From Pararoseomonas baculiformis (GTDB lineage Bacteria; Pseudomonadota; Alphaproteobacteria; Acetobacterales; Acetobacteraceae), in contig NZ_JAGIZB010000002.1 of NCBI RefSeq assembly GCF_017813395.1, forward strand, positions 248,001-312,000: a DNA stretch of 64,000 bases. Reading direction: 5' to 3'. The notes beneath the pieces were generated by a model. That model saw only the letters and a list, made by a program, of their open reading frames with translations. It made no database searches and was not told where the DNA came from. The position numbers were made by a program, and so were the translations under genes. Positions 56,846-64,000 of the stretch are shown in pieces; position 1 is the first letter of the stretch; the number at the start of each line of letters is the position of its first letter.

Positions 56846-58744
56846 TTACGCCGCTCCACGGGGCGGCCCTGGTCTGTCAAGGCACGGGACTGACCGGTTG
56901 CGGGTCTCTCGCAGGGCGCGGTCCGCATAGCCTCCCCGCACCGCCTCCACGCCGCCTGCCTCATAAAGATCCAGCATCAACGCGCTGTGGATCACGCCGA
57001 GATGGCTGAAGGCCTGGGGGAAGTTGCCGAGGAAGCTGCCATCCTCCGCCAGCTCCTCCGCCAGGAGGCCGAGATCATTGGCATGGCCCAGCAACGCCTC
57101 AAAGCGCGTTCGCGCCTCCTCGGCCCGGCCTAGCGCGAGCAGCGCATCGACCAGCCAGAAGGCGCAGAGCACGAAGCTGCCCTCATGCCCCTCCAGCCCG
57201 TCCTCCGTTCGGTAGCGATAGACGAGCGGCCCGTGACCGAGCTCCTCGATCACCTTGTCCACGGTGCGACCGAGCACATCATCCCCGATCGGAAAGCCGA
57301 CCGCGGAGGCGAGCAGGAGCGCCCCGTCCACGGCCTCGCCCTGCATGACCTGGGTCAAGTGCCCGCCGCTCGGGTGAACGCCGTTTGCCCGCACGTCCTC
57401 CAGGATTGCCTCCCGCTCGGCGACCCAGTGCGCCCGTGGGCCGAAGAGCCGGATCGCGCGGTCCATCGCAACCCAGCACATCATGGCAGCATGCACATAA
57501 CGCTGCTGTGGCTGACGAGGCTCCCAGAGCCCGGCATCGGGCTCCCGCCAGCATCCGGCGACAATGTCAGCCATGGCAGTCCCGATCTCGCGCAGGTGAT
57601 CATCCAGCGTGCCGCCAAGCCTCACATAGAGGTCGAACAGATCGAGCACCTGGCCATAGACATCGATCTGGTGCTGCTCCGCGGCCTCGTTGCCGCAGCG
57701 CACCGGGCGGCTCCCACGATAGCCCTCAAAGTGGGAGATGCAGGTCTCCGTCAGATCGGAACTTCCATCCACGCTGAACAAGGGCGGCAGCTCCTCGAGC
57801 GCGCGGGTGCAGAGATTGCGCACAAAGCCGAGGAAAGCCTCCGCCTCATCCATCTGCCCATATTTCTTGAGCGCATAGAAGGACAGACAGGCATCCCGCA
57901 GCCAGCAGTAGCGGTAGTCCCAGTTGCGGATGCCCCCAATCTCCTCAGGAAGGGAGGTGGTGGGCGCGGCAACAAGGGCACCGGTGGGGCGGAAGGTGAG
58001 AGCCTTGAGCACCATGGCACTGCGCCGGACCGGCTCTTTCCAGGGGCCCGCATAGGCACCGTCAGAACACCACTGCGTCCACGCCTTCTCGGATTCCGCG
58101 AGCAGGCCGGAGAACTGCCTGATTTCAGCACCTTTGCGAGAGGTAAGCATGACGTGCCGCTCATCACCCTTTCTCAGGTGAAGGCGGGCGGAGGCATGGT
58201 CGTGCTCGGCCTTCCAATCGAAGTCACTCAGAAGATGCGGGCCACTTGGCCACAACATGACGCTGCCGGTTCCGACATTCAGTTCCGGGAAGGCGGTCGC
58301 GAAGCCCGCCAGCGGCTGGAAGCGAAGCAGGACATCAGCATCGCCGCGCAGGCAGCAGATCTGCCTCAGTAGAAGATCGCGGCCGGTCTCGGAGTCCGAG
58401 TCTCGCACCAGTGCATCAACCAGAAGCAGTTCGCCCTCGGGAGAAGTGAAGAGGGTCTCCAGCGTGTTTGTGTGGCCGCGATAGCGCCGTGTCACGTCGC
58501 AGCCAGCCGCGGGCCGGATCTGGAAGAAGCCGCCCCTCCTGCGGTCCAGAAGGCGGGAGAAGAGCGGGGGGCTATCAAATCGCTCAAGGCACGCCCAATC
58601 GATCGACCCATCGCGGGCCACAAGAGCACTCCCGTGCCCATCACCGAGTAAGCCGTAGTCCTCGATCGGCTGATAGTCACGCCGCTCCGGGCCGAGATCC
58701 GGGGCTGGGGAGAGCTGCCATGCAGTCCTTCGCTGGTGTCTCAT
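56846..58744 (-). CDS. GH15 family glycoside hydrolase (glucoamylase/trehalase-like)
   Basis: A 632-residue glycoside hydrolase of family 15. The N-terminal beta-sandwich opens YQPIEDYGLLGDGHGSALVARDGSIDWAC. The (alpha/alpha)6 barrel has IRNWDYRYCWLRDACLSFYAL. The general acid Glu is in REPDAGLWEPR and the base Glu in GLEGHEGSFVLCAFWLVDALL. Bacterial members hydrolyse alpha-glucans or trehalose. No signal peptide is seen, so it acts on an internal glucan or trehalose. The start at ATG 58744 lacks a strong Shine-Dalgarno; upstream readings are low-complexity and unlikely. Confidence 0.88.
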   Translation of the reverse strand: MRHQRRTAWQLSPAPDLGPERRDYQPIEDYGLLGDGHGSALVARDGSIDWACLERFDSPPLFSRLLDRRRGGFFQIRPAAGCDVTRRYRGHTNTLETLFTSPEGELLLVDALVRDSDSETGRDLLLRQICCLRGDADVLLRFQPLAGFATAFPELNVGTGSVMLWPSGPHLLSDFDWKAEHDHASARLHLRKGDERHVMLTSRKGAEIRQFSGLLAESEKAWTQWCSDGAYAGPWKEPVRRSAMVLKALTFRPTGALVAAPTTSLPEEIGGIRNWDYRYCWLRDACLSFYALKKYGQMDEAEAFLGFVRNLCTRALEELPPLFSVDGSSDLTETCISHFEGYRGSRPVRCGNEAAEQHQIDVYGQVLDLFDLYVRLGGTLDDHLREIGTAMADIVAGCWREPDAGLWEPRQPQQRYVHAAMMCWVAMDRAIRLFGPRAHWVAEREAILEDVRANGVHPSGGHLTQVMQGEAVDGALLLASAVGFPIGDDVLGRTVDKVIEELGHGPLVYRYRTEDGLEGHEGSFVLCAFWLVDALLALGRAEEARTRFEALLGHANDLGLLAEELAEDGSFLGNFPQAFSHLGVIHSALMLDLYEAGGVEAVRGGYADRALRETRNRSVPCLDRPGPPRGAA

Positions 58745-59015
58745 TCCGAGAAGTAACCTGTCGGCAAAATTCGGGGGCTCAGGGTGGTCGCGGCATTTGC
58801 AACATGCAGGAACAAGCGGCGCTCCTGGAGTGGCAACGAGGGCGGGCCTCCTGGCCACGGGGCGGGGGGGCGCGGGTATGTCTGCATGCTGCACCTCTGT
58901 TCCGGCCGCCCCAAGACAGGGGCGCGCCGGTCGTGATTGATGCGGAGGCTTCGAATTGGTTCTGGGCCGCCTCAGTCTTGCTTGCGCGTGAGCCAGGCTA
59001 TCCGGACGAGGTGAG

Positions 59016-59744
59016 TCATGTCGTCGTTCCCCGGATGGTCTCGCCTCCCTTTGCCTGACGACGGCGGCCGAACTGCGAGCGGAGCAGGCGGGAGATCTTG
59101 CCCGCGGCGCCGCGAACGGCATCCTCGGCGGTCGCGGCAACATGATCCGCGGCAACAGGCTTCGAGTGCCTCGGACGCGCCTCGAGCGCACAGCGCATGT
59201 CATTGGGCCCGGTCCCCGCGCGCTTGGCGTCGGTCACATGCGCCTCGACCCGGGTCAGGTGGGGCGCAAGGTGGCGCAGGCGCGCCCGGACAATCCGCTC
59301 CACCCGCCCGGCCAGGCGCTCCGTGCCCTCGACCGAGGAATCCGTGTTCAGGAGCACAGGAAGTTCGACGCCTTCGGCCGCCTCGTCCTCCGCCCCCTCG
59401 TCCGTGAAATCCTCGTCCTCGTCCTCGTCTCCGCCCTCGGCCTCGTTCTCGGCGTGGGCCTGGGCATCCCGGTCGTTGCGGGGGCGGTTCGGCTTGTAGG
59501 CACGGTCCAACTCGCTCGGGCTTGCCCCGTCTGTTGCGTGCGACTTGGAGGAGCGCATCGGGTCCACCGCGCTGTGCTTCTCGTCCCGCTCACCGCCCCC
59601 GCCGGAGCGCAGGCTCACGCGGGGGTTGGTGCTGACCGCATCCTCCGGATGGGCGGGCGGCGGATCGGGAATCGGCTTCGTGCGATCCTCATGGCTCGCT
59701 CCGGGGCCGCCCCAACGAATGGTGTTCGGGTGCTTCTTCGGCAT
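59016..59744 (-). CDS. HPF/RaiA-like protein with acidic N-terminal extension
   Basis: A 242-residue protein in two parts. Residues 1-98 are polar and disordered-looking, ~99-127 a Glu/Asp-rich run (GGDEDEDEDFTDEGAEDEAAEG), and ~130-228 an HPF/RaiA-like domain (LLNTDSSVEGTERLAGRVER, LTRVEAHVTDAKRAGTGPND, MRCALEARPRHSKPVAADH). The domain matches the short stand-alone family of ribosome-associated proteins of ~100 residues, so the long acidic extension is unusual. GAGGAGAGG precedes the ATG at 59744. It lies 271 bp upstream of the GH15 gene, in the same direction. Confidence 0.78.
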   Translation of the reverse strand: MPKKHPNTIRWGGPGASHEDRTKPIPDPPPAHPEDAVSTNPRVSLRSGGGGERDEKHSAVDPMRSSKSHATDGASPSELDRAYKPNRPRNDRDAQAHAENEAEGGDEDEDEDFTDEGAEDEAAEGVELPVLLNTDSSVEGTERLAGRVERIVRARLRHLAPHLTRVEAHVTDAKRAGTGPNDMRCALEARPRHSKPVAADHVAATAEDAVRGAAGKISRLLRSQFGRRRQAKGGETIRGTTT

Positions 59745-59880
59745 GGGCCTCTCCTCTGTGATGCGTGAACGCCGACCTACAAGCGCTCGCGGGCGGCGGA
59801 CGTTGCGCGTCAACGGACGCCGCATGCGGCCCCACTCCGCCCTACCGCCCGCTACGTGCAGAGTACGGGGTGCCGTAGGC

Positions 59881-60774
59881 TCAGGATGGCAAGGTGGTGC
59901 CGAAGGGCCGATCGCCCTCGGTGGAAGCTTCGCCCTCAAGCCAGTCGGCGAAGATCTGGAGTGGGATGTCGAGCCGCCCTGCAGGCAGGATCAGCCAGTA
60001 GCAGTCGCCGGTGCGGAGCGCCTTACCCGGCAAGGCGACGAGGCGGCCGGACGTGACTTCGCTGCGCACATAGCCGGGAGCACAGATGACGATCCCCAGC
60101 CCCTCCAGAGCGGCCTGGATGGCGAGCGTGGTGCTCTCGAACAGCAGCGGCTCGGCTCCTGCGGCCATCCCGTTCGCGCGCAGCCACATCGGCCAGTCGA
60201 GCCGTCGTACCTTGCTGCCCAGCAATCGGTAGCCCGGCTGGCCAGGACACCAGGTGCGGGCCAGGGAAGGCACCGAGAAGGGCGCCACCACGACCGGCTG
60301 CAACCGGCGGGCGGTCGGGGAGGGTGGCAGGTCATGTGGCGCCGTGCTGACCGCCGCATCCACACCCTCGCGCGCGAGATCCACGGCAGCTGTAGAGGTG
60401 CTGACCTCGACATCGATCCCGGGATGGTGCTGCCGGAAGTCGGGCAGTCGCGGAATCAGCCAGCGAAGCGCCCAGGTTGTGTAAGCCCGGATACGCAGCG
60501 GCTTGGGCGCTGATCTCAGGTGCTGGGTGGCGGCCTGCAGCTTTCCGAACCCGTCCCCAAGTTCTTCCGCGAAGCGTCGTCCCGGCTCGGTGAGGCTGAG
60601 TGCGTTGGCACCACGCCGGACAAGGGCGCAACCGAGCAAAGCCTCCAGGTCGCGAAGGCGCTTGCTGACAGCCGGTTGGGTCACCCCCAGGGCAGCAGCC
60701 GCGGCGCTCAGGCTACCGGTCTCCGCGACGAGATAGAAAGCCCAGAGGCTTTCGAAAGGCAGAGCCGACCGCAT
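59881..60774 (-). CDS. LysR family transcriptional regulator, GcvA-like
   Basis: A 297-residue LysR-type regulator. The N-terminal HTH is FYLVAETGSLSAAAAALGVTQPAVSKRLRDLEALLG, and the effector domain includes LRIRAYTTWALRWLIPRL. The sequence pattern is closest to the GcvA group, though no glycine-cleavage gene is near. It is divergent from the Bug-led operon at 60909, which it probably controls in response to a pathway acid. Confidence 0.92.
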   Translation of the reverse strand: MRSALPFESLWAFYLVAETGSLSAAAAALGVTQPAVSKRLRDLEALLGCALVRRGANALSLTEPGRRFAEELGDGFGKLQAATQHLRSAPKPLRIRAYTTWALRWLIPRLPDFRQHHPGIDVEVSTSTAAVDLAREGVDAAVSTAPHDLPPSPTARRLQPVVVAPFSVPSLARTWCPGQPGYRLLGSKVRRLDWPMWLRANGMAAGAEPLLFESTTLAIQAALEGLGIVICAPGYVRSEVTSGRLVALPGKALRTGDCYWLILPAGRLDIPLQIFADWLEGEASTEGDRPFGTTLPS

Positions 60775-60908
60775 CCTGCAAGCATAACGTCAGGTTGGGG
60801 CAGAGCAACAAATTCTTGGACTTCACAGCACGGCGGCGGGCGGAGAGGTTGCGCTGAAGGCAGACCCGCAAGTGACGGGACGTAACTGCACTGGAGGAAA
60901 CACAACCC
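60775..60908. promoter_or_regulatory. Divergent control region of the Bug operon
   Basis: This 134-bp gap must carry both promoters. It holds a short CAA-N4-TTG dyad near 60807 and an AT-rich patch (AACAAATTCTTGG), unusual in this genome. A GGAGGAAA Shine-Dalgarno precedes the Bug start. I see no stronger LysR box. Confidence 0.4.
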
Positions 60909-61898
60909 ATGAAGAACCGCCGTACAGTCCTGCGTCTCGCACCCGCCCTGGCCGCCCTCGTGCCTTTATGCCGCCCGGCCATCGGGCAGGGATCCCGCTT
61001 CCCGGACCGGCCGATCCGCGTGATCATTCCGTTCGCGGCGGGAGGCAGCAACGACATCGTCGGGCGCGTCCTGACCGAGAGCATGGGCGCGCGGCTGGGG
61101 CAGACCTTCGTGGTGGAGAACCGCGGCGGCGCGGGTGGAATACTCGGGAACGAGACCGTGGCCCGGGCGCCGAAGGATGGCTACACGATCCTTCTCGGCG
61201 GCAGCGGCAGCTTCCTCATCAGCAGCCTGGTGCAACCGCGCGTCCCTTACGACATCATCAACGACTTCGCGCCCATCGGCTTCGTCGGCAACGCACCGAA
61301 CGTCATCACCGTGAGTCCCGGGGTTGAGGCGCGCAGCATGGGCGAGCTGCGTGATCTCGCGCGCCGCGCGCGGCCGCCGCTCTCCTATGCCAGCCCCGGG
61401 GTCGGCACCACGGGCCACGTGCTCGGGGCCCTGCTCGCCCTCACTTTTGAAGCCGAGATGGAGCACGTTCCTTATCGCGGCACCGGGCCGGCCATCACGG
61501 ACGTGCTGGCAGGGCGCGTGCAGATCCTGACCAACGCTGCTGCGCCCTTGCGGCCGCATATCGCATCGGGCGGCCTGCGCGCCATTGCGGTCGCGGCGCC
61601 GCGCCGGCTCTCCTTCCTGCCGGAGGTCCCGACGACCGTCGAGCAGGGCTTCAACGACGTCCTCTCCTCCACCTGGTACGGGCTGCTGGCGCCGGCAGGT
61701 ACGCCGGCCGACCGCGTCGCCGCTCTGCATCAGGCGCTGAACGCGACCCTTGCCGATGAGAGCGTGAAGCAGCGACTGGCTGAAGAGGGGGTCGAGATCG
61801 AGGCAAGTCCGACGCCGCAGGATTTCAGCCGCTTCATCGAACGCGATCGGCAGCGCTGGCAGCAAGTTGTCACACGCGCGAACATCCGGGCCGAGTGA
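60909..61898 (+). CDS. Bug/TctC family periplasmic binding protein
   Basis: A 329-residue Bug receptor, the third in the window. A signal peptide covers ~1-26 (ends AIGQG), and the ligand loop IRVIIPFAAGGSNDIVGRV follows. Gene order here (receptor, dehydrogenase, crotonase, acyl-CoA synthetase) suggests it binds the acid the operon degrades. TctA/TctB partners are absent. GGAGGAAA precedes the start. Confidence 0.9.
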   Translation: MKNRRTVLRLAPALAALVPLCRPAIGQGSRFPDRPIRVIIPFAAGGSNDIVGRVLTESMGARLGQTFVVENRGGAGGILGNETVARAPKDGYTILLGGSGSFLISSLVQPRVPYDIINDFAPIGFVGNAPNVITVSPGVEARSMGELRDLARRARPPLSYASPGVGTTGHVLGALLALTFEAEMEHVPYRGTGPAITDVLAGRVQILTNAAAPLRPHIASGGLRAIAVAAPRRLSFLPEVPTTVEQGFNDVLSSTWYGLLAPAGTPADRVAALHQALNATLADESVKQRLAEEGVEIEASPTPQDFSRFIERDRQRWQQVVTRANIRAE

Positions 61899-62884
61899 TG
61901 CCCAGGCCCGCTCTGCGCCGCGTCCTCGTGCTGGACGACTTCGGAGGGATTGCCGCCGGAGCGGCGGACTGGTCCGGCCTGCCCGCGGAGTTCCTGCGGG
62001 CGCCGGTTCCGGACGCTGAGCGGGTGGCTCGCCTAGCAGAGGCGGACGCCCTCGTGTTGATCCGGGAGAGGAGCGCCGTCCCCGCTAGCCTCATCGAGCA
62101 GTTGCCATCGCTGCGCCTCGTCGTCACTGCCGGCATGCGGAACCGCGTCCTGGACCTGGAGGCCTGCACTGCGCGCGGCGTCGCCGTCTGCGGTACGGAC
62201 TCCCAGGCCTCCCCCACCGTGGAGCTGACCTGGGGGCTCATTCTGGCCCTCGCCCGGCAGATCCCGTGGCAGGAGGCACGCCTGCGGCAGGGCGAATGGC
62301 AGATGGGTGCCGGGCTGGGGCTGGAGGGCGCGACGTTAGGCGTGGCCGGTCTCGGCCGCATCGGGGCTGGTGTCGCCGCCATCGCCCACGCCTTCGGCAT
62401 GCGCCTGTTGGCCTGGAGCCCGAACATGACGGCCGAGGTCGCCGCGGCCGCAGGCGCGACGCTCACGGACAAGCCTGGGTTGTTCCGCGGCGCCGACATC
62501 GTCTCGCTGCATCTCGGCCTCGGTGCCTCCACGCGCGGGATCGTCGGCGCGGCTGAGCTGGCGCTGATGAGGCCCGGCGCCCTGTTGGTGAACACGGCGC
62601 GCGGCCCGCTCGTGGACAAGGCGGCGCTGATTGCCGCGCTGGAGAGCGGGCATCTCGGCGGCGCCGCCATCGACACCCACGAACCGGAACCCATGGAGGC
62701 GGAGGACCCAATCCGCCGCGCCCCGAACACCATCCTGACGCCGCATCTGGGCTACGTCACGCAGCAGAACGCCCGCCGCTACTTCGAAGGTGCGACGGCC
62801 TGCCTGCGGGCCTGGAATGCCGGCCTTCCCTTGCCGCGGCCGCTGAACGACGCCGCGCGCGACAGCCAAGGAACCCTGCCATGA
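61898..62884 (+). CDS. D-isomer-specific 2-hydroxyacid dehydrogenase
   Basis: A 328-residue NAD-dependent dehydrogenase that reduces 2-keto acids or oxidises 2-hydroxy acids. The Rossmann loop is GVAGLGRIGAGVAAIAHAF, and the catalytic Arg, Glu and His lie in NTARGPLVD, DTHEPEP and LTPHLGY. The ATG at 61898 overlaps the previous stop by one base (TGATG); a GTG at 61895 is possible. The next start overlaps its stop (ATGA). Confidence 0.9.
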   Translation: MPRPALRRVLVLDDFGGIAAGAADWSGLPAEFLRAPVPDAERVARLAEADALVLIRERSAVPASLIEQLPSLRLVVTAGMRNRVLDLEACTARGVAVCGTDSQASPTVELTWGLILALARQIPWQEARLRQGEWQMGAGLGLEGATLGVAGLGRIGAGVAAIAHAFGMRLLAWSPNMTAEVAAAAGATLTDKPGLFRGADIVSLHLGLGASTRGIVGAAELALMRPGALLVNTARGPLVDKAALIAALESGHLGGAAIDTHEPEPMEAEDPIRRAPNTILTPHLGYVTQQNARRYFEGATACLRAWNAGLPLPRPLNDAARDSQGTLP

Positions 62885-63714
62885 CCCCGGATGAGCCTGT
62901 TTCGGACGCGATCCTGCTGGAAGCGGACGGCCCCGTGGCGGTGCTGACGCTGAACCGACCCAAAGCGCGCAACGCCATCGACGACGCCATGCGCGCCGAC
63001 CTCATGGCCGCGCTGGACCACGTGGCCCGCACCGATTCCATCAAGGCGCTCGTCGTCACTGGTGCCGGTCAGGGCTTCTGCGCCGGCGGCGACGTGAAGT
63101 CGATGCAGGCACGCCTCTCGGTGCCCCAGAACGAGGTGGCGCTCAACGGTTGGCGGCGGCAGCAGCGCACGCATCACGCCATCTCGATGCTGCATGCCCT
63201 CCCTAAGCCGACCATCGCCGCCGTCAACGGCGCGGCCACAGGGCTGGGCTGCGACGTCGCGCTCTGCTGCGACTTCGTCATCGCGTCGGATGCCGCGCGC
63301 TTCGCCATGACCTATATCCTGCGCGGGCTGATCCCCGACGGCGGCGGCATGTACTTTCTGCCGCGCCGTGTGGGCCTTTCGCGCGCCAAGGAATTCATCT
63401 TCACCGGCCGCACCGTGGAGCCCGAGGAGGCGCTGCGCCTCGGCATGATTGACCGTGTGACGACGACGGAGGCCCTGCTCGGCGATGCCCGCGCCTGGGC
63501 CGCCGAGCTCGGCAGGGGCGCGCCGGCGGCTCTCGCCTTGAGCAAGACCATACTCGACCAGACCTTCGAGCTCTCGGTGGAGCAGGTCTTTGCCATGGGA
63601 AGCCAGGCCCAGGCCATCTGCTACTCCTCCAAGGAGCATCAGGAATCGGTCGCGGCCTTCCTGGAAGGCGTGGCCCAGCGCCGCGCCGCCAAGGCAAAGG
63701 GAGACGTGGCATGA
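62881..63714 (+). CDS. Enoyl-CoA hydratase/isomerase family protein
   Basis: A 277-residue crotonase. The oxyanion-hole segments are VTGAGQGFCAGGDVKSMQ and NGAATGLGCDVALCCDFVIA, and LRGLIPDGGGMYFLPRRVG follows. It shares the fold and general motifs with the one at 19116 but is clearly diverged. It is linked by 4-base overlaps to the dehydrogenase and the synthetase. Confidence 0.9.
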   Translation: MTPDEPVSDAILLEADGPVAVLTLNRPKARNAIDDAMRADLMAALDHVARTDSIKALVVTGAGQGFCAGGDVKSMQARLSVPQNEVALNGWRRQQRTHHAISMLHALPKPTIAAVNGAATGLGCDVALCCDFVIASDAARFAMTYILRGLIPDGGGMYFLPRRVGLSRAKEFIFTGRTVEPEEALRLGMIDRVTTTEALLGDARAWAAELGRGAPAALALSKTILDQTFELSVEQVFAMGSQAQAICYSSKEHQESVAAFLEGVAQRRAAKAKGDVA

Positions 63715-64000
63715 GCGCGATCGCCGGCCTTCTGAACCCGCGCAGCGTCGCCATCATTGGCGCCTCCGCAGACCTTTCCAAAATGACCGGGCGTCCGGTG
63801 GGCTACCTGCAGAAATACGGATTCAGCGGCGAGATCTGGCCGGTCAACCCACGCGCCGAGACCATCGCGGGCCTGCGCTGCTATCCCGACATCGCCTCTC
63901 TGCCCGGCGCGCCGGACGCGGCCATCGTGCTGCTGGGCCCTGACCGGGCTGAGGCCGCCGTGCGCGACCTCGCCAGGAAGGGGTGCCTCGCTGCCGTCGT
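63711..64000 (+). CDS. ADP-forming acyl-CoA synthetase, N-terminal part (runs off window)
   Basis: The first ~96 residues of an acyl-CoA synthetase, with the CoA-binding Rossmann domain LLNPRSVAIIGASADLSKM, then FSGEIWPVNPRAETIAGLRC. It is the same family as the gene at 27377. The ATG overlaps the crotonase stop. The rest lies beyond base 64000. Confidence 0.88.
   Translation, partial: MSAIAGLLNPRSVAIIGASADLSKMTGRPVGYLQKYGFSGEIWPVNPRAETIAGLRCYPDIASLPGAPDAAIVLLGPDRAEAAVRDLARKGCLAAV

Noticed and set aside
58745-59015. Possible gene between GH15 and the HPF/RaiA-like gene
   Set aside because: Open frames exist on the plus strand but have no motif, no good start signal and continue antisense into both neighbours.

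Overview
The window is GC-rich, gene-dense DNA with short intergenic gaps and many start/stop overlaps of 1-4 bases. Two four-gene-scale stretches dominated by CoA-ester catabolism, three Bug-type periplasmic binding proteins, a membrane PQQ dehydrogenase, paired acyl-CoA dehydrogenases and an HtrA/two-component locus together suggest a free-living alphaproteobacterium, most like Acetobacteraceae of the Roseomonas type. That placement is an inference from gene content; no rRNA or other taxonomic marker lies in the window. I found no tRNA, rRNA, insertion sequence, phage gene or CRISPR array.

Layout. 1-7.7 kb: end of a type IB topoisomerase, an aldo/keto reductase divergent from a LysR regulator, parE, dps, an exporter and small genes. 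7.7-13.6 kb: an AzgA-like purine permease, a sugar-acid dehydratase / RraA-like / cysteine hydrolase trio, and a second MFS carrier. 13.7-36.4 kb: a large catabolic region. An IclR regulator faces a same-strand run of CoA transferase, Bug protein, two-subunit acyl-CoA dehydrogenase, enoyl-CoA hydratase, phosphatase, second Bug protein, PRISE-type enone reductase, a complete Liv-type ABC importer and an ADP-forming acyl-CoA synthetase. After an opposite-strand quinone oxidoreductase the run continues with an ACAD10/11-like dehydrogenase, SDR, APH-type kinase, SMP-30 lactonase and two more SDRs. 36.4-42.7 kb: HtrA protease, histidine kinase, response regulator and the PQQ dehydrogenase, all on the minus strand. 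43.1-47.6 kb: small membrane proteins (DUF421, DUF2254, VKOR-like, sterol-desaturase-like). 47.7-54.2 kb: the TIGR04282/TIGR04283 glycosyltransferase pair with an epimerase, a disulfide oxidoreductase, a phosphoribosyltransferase, a radical SAM protein and a cysteine-dioxygenase-like protein. 54.2-59.8 kb: a KstD-like flavoprotein, an AhpD-like protein, a GH15 glucan hydrolase and an HPF/RaiA-like protein with a long acidic extension. 59.9-64 kb: a LysR regulator divergent from a Bug / hydroxyacid dehydrogenase / enoyl-CoA hydratase / acyl-CoA synthetase operon that runs off the edge.

The most interesting system is at 27.4-34.7 kb. A lactonase, an acyl-CoA synthetase, an APH-type kinase, an ACAD10/11-like dehydrogenase and an SDR together look like a route that opens a lactone, activates the hydroxy acid with CoA, phosphorylates and rearranges the 4-hydroxyacyl-CoA, then feeds beta-oxidation. 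The Liv importer, enoyl-CoA hydratase and heteromeric dehydrogenase upstream would supply uptake and the remaining beta-oxidation steps. The substrate is not evident from sequence alone.
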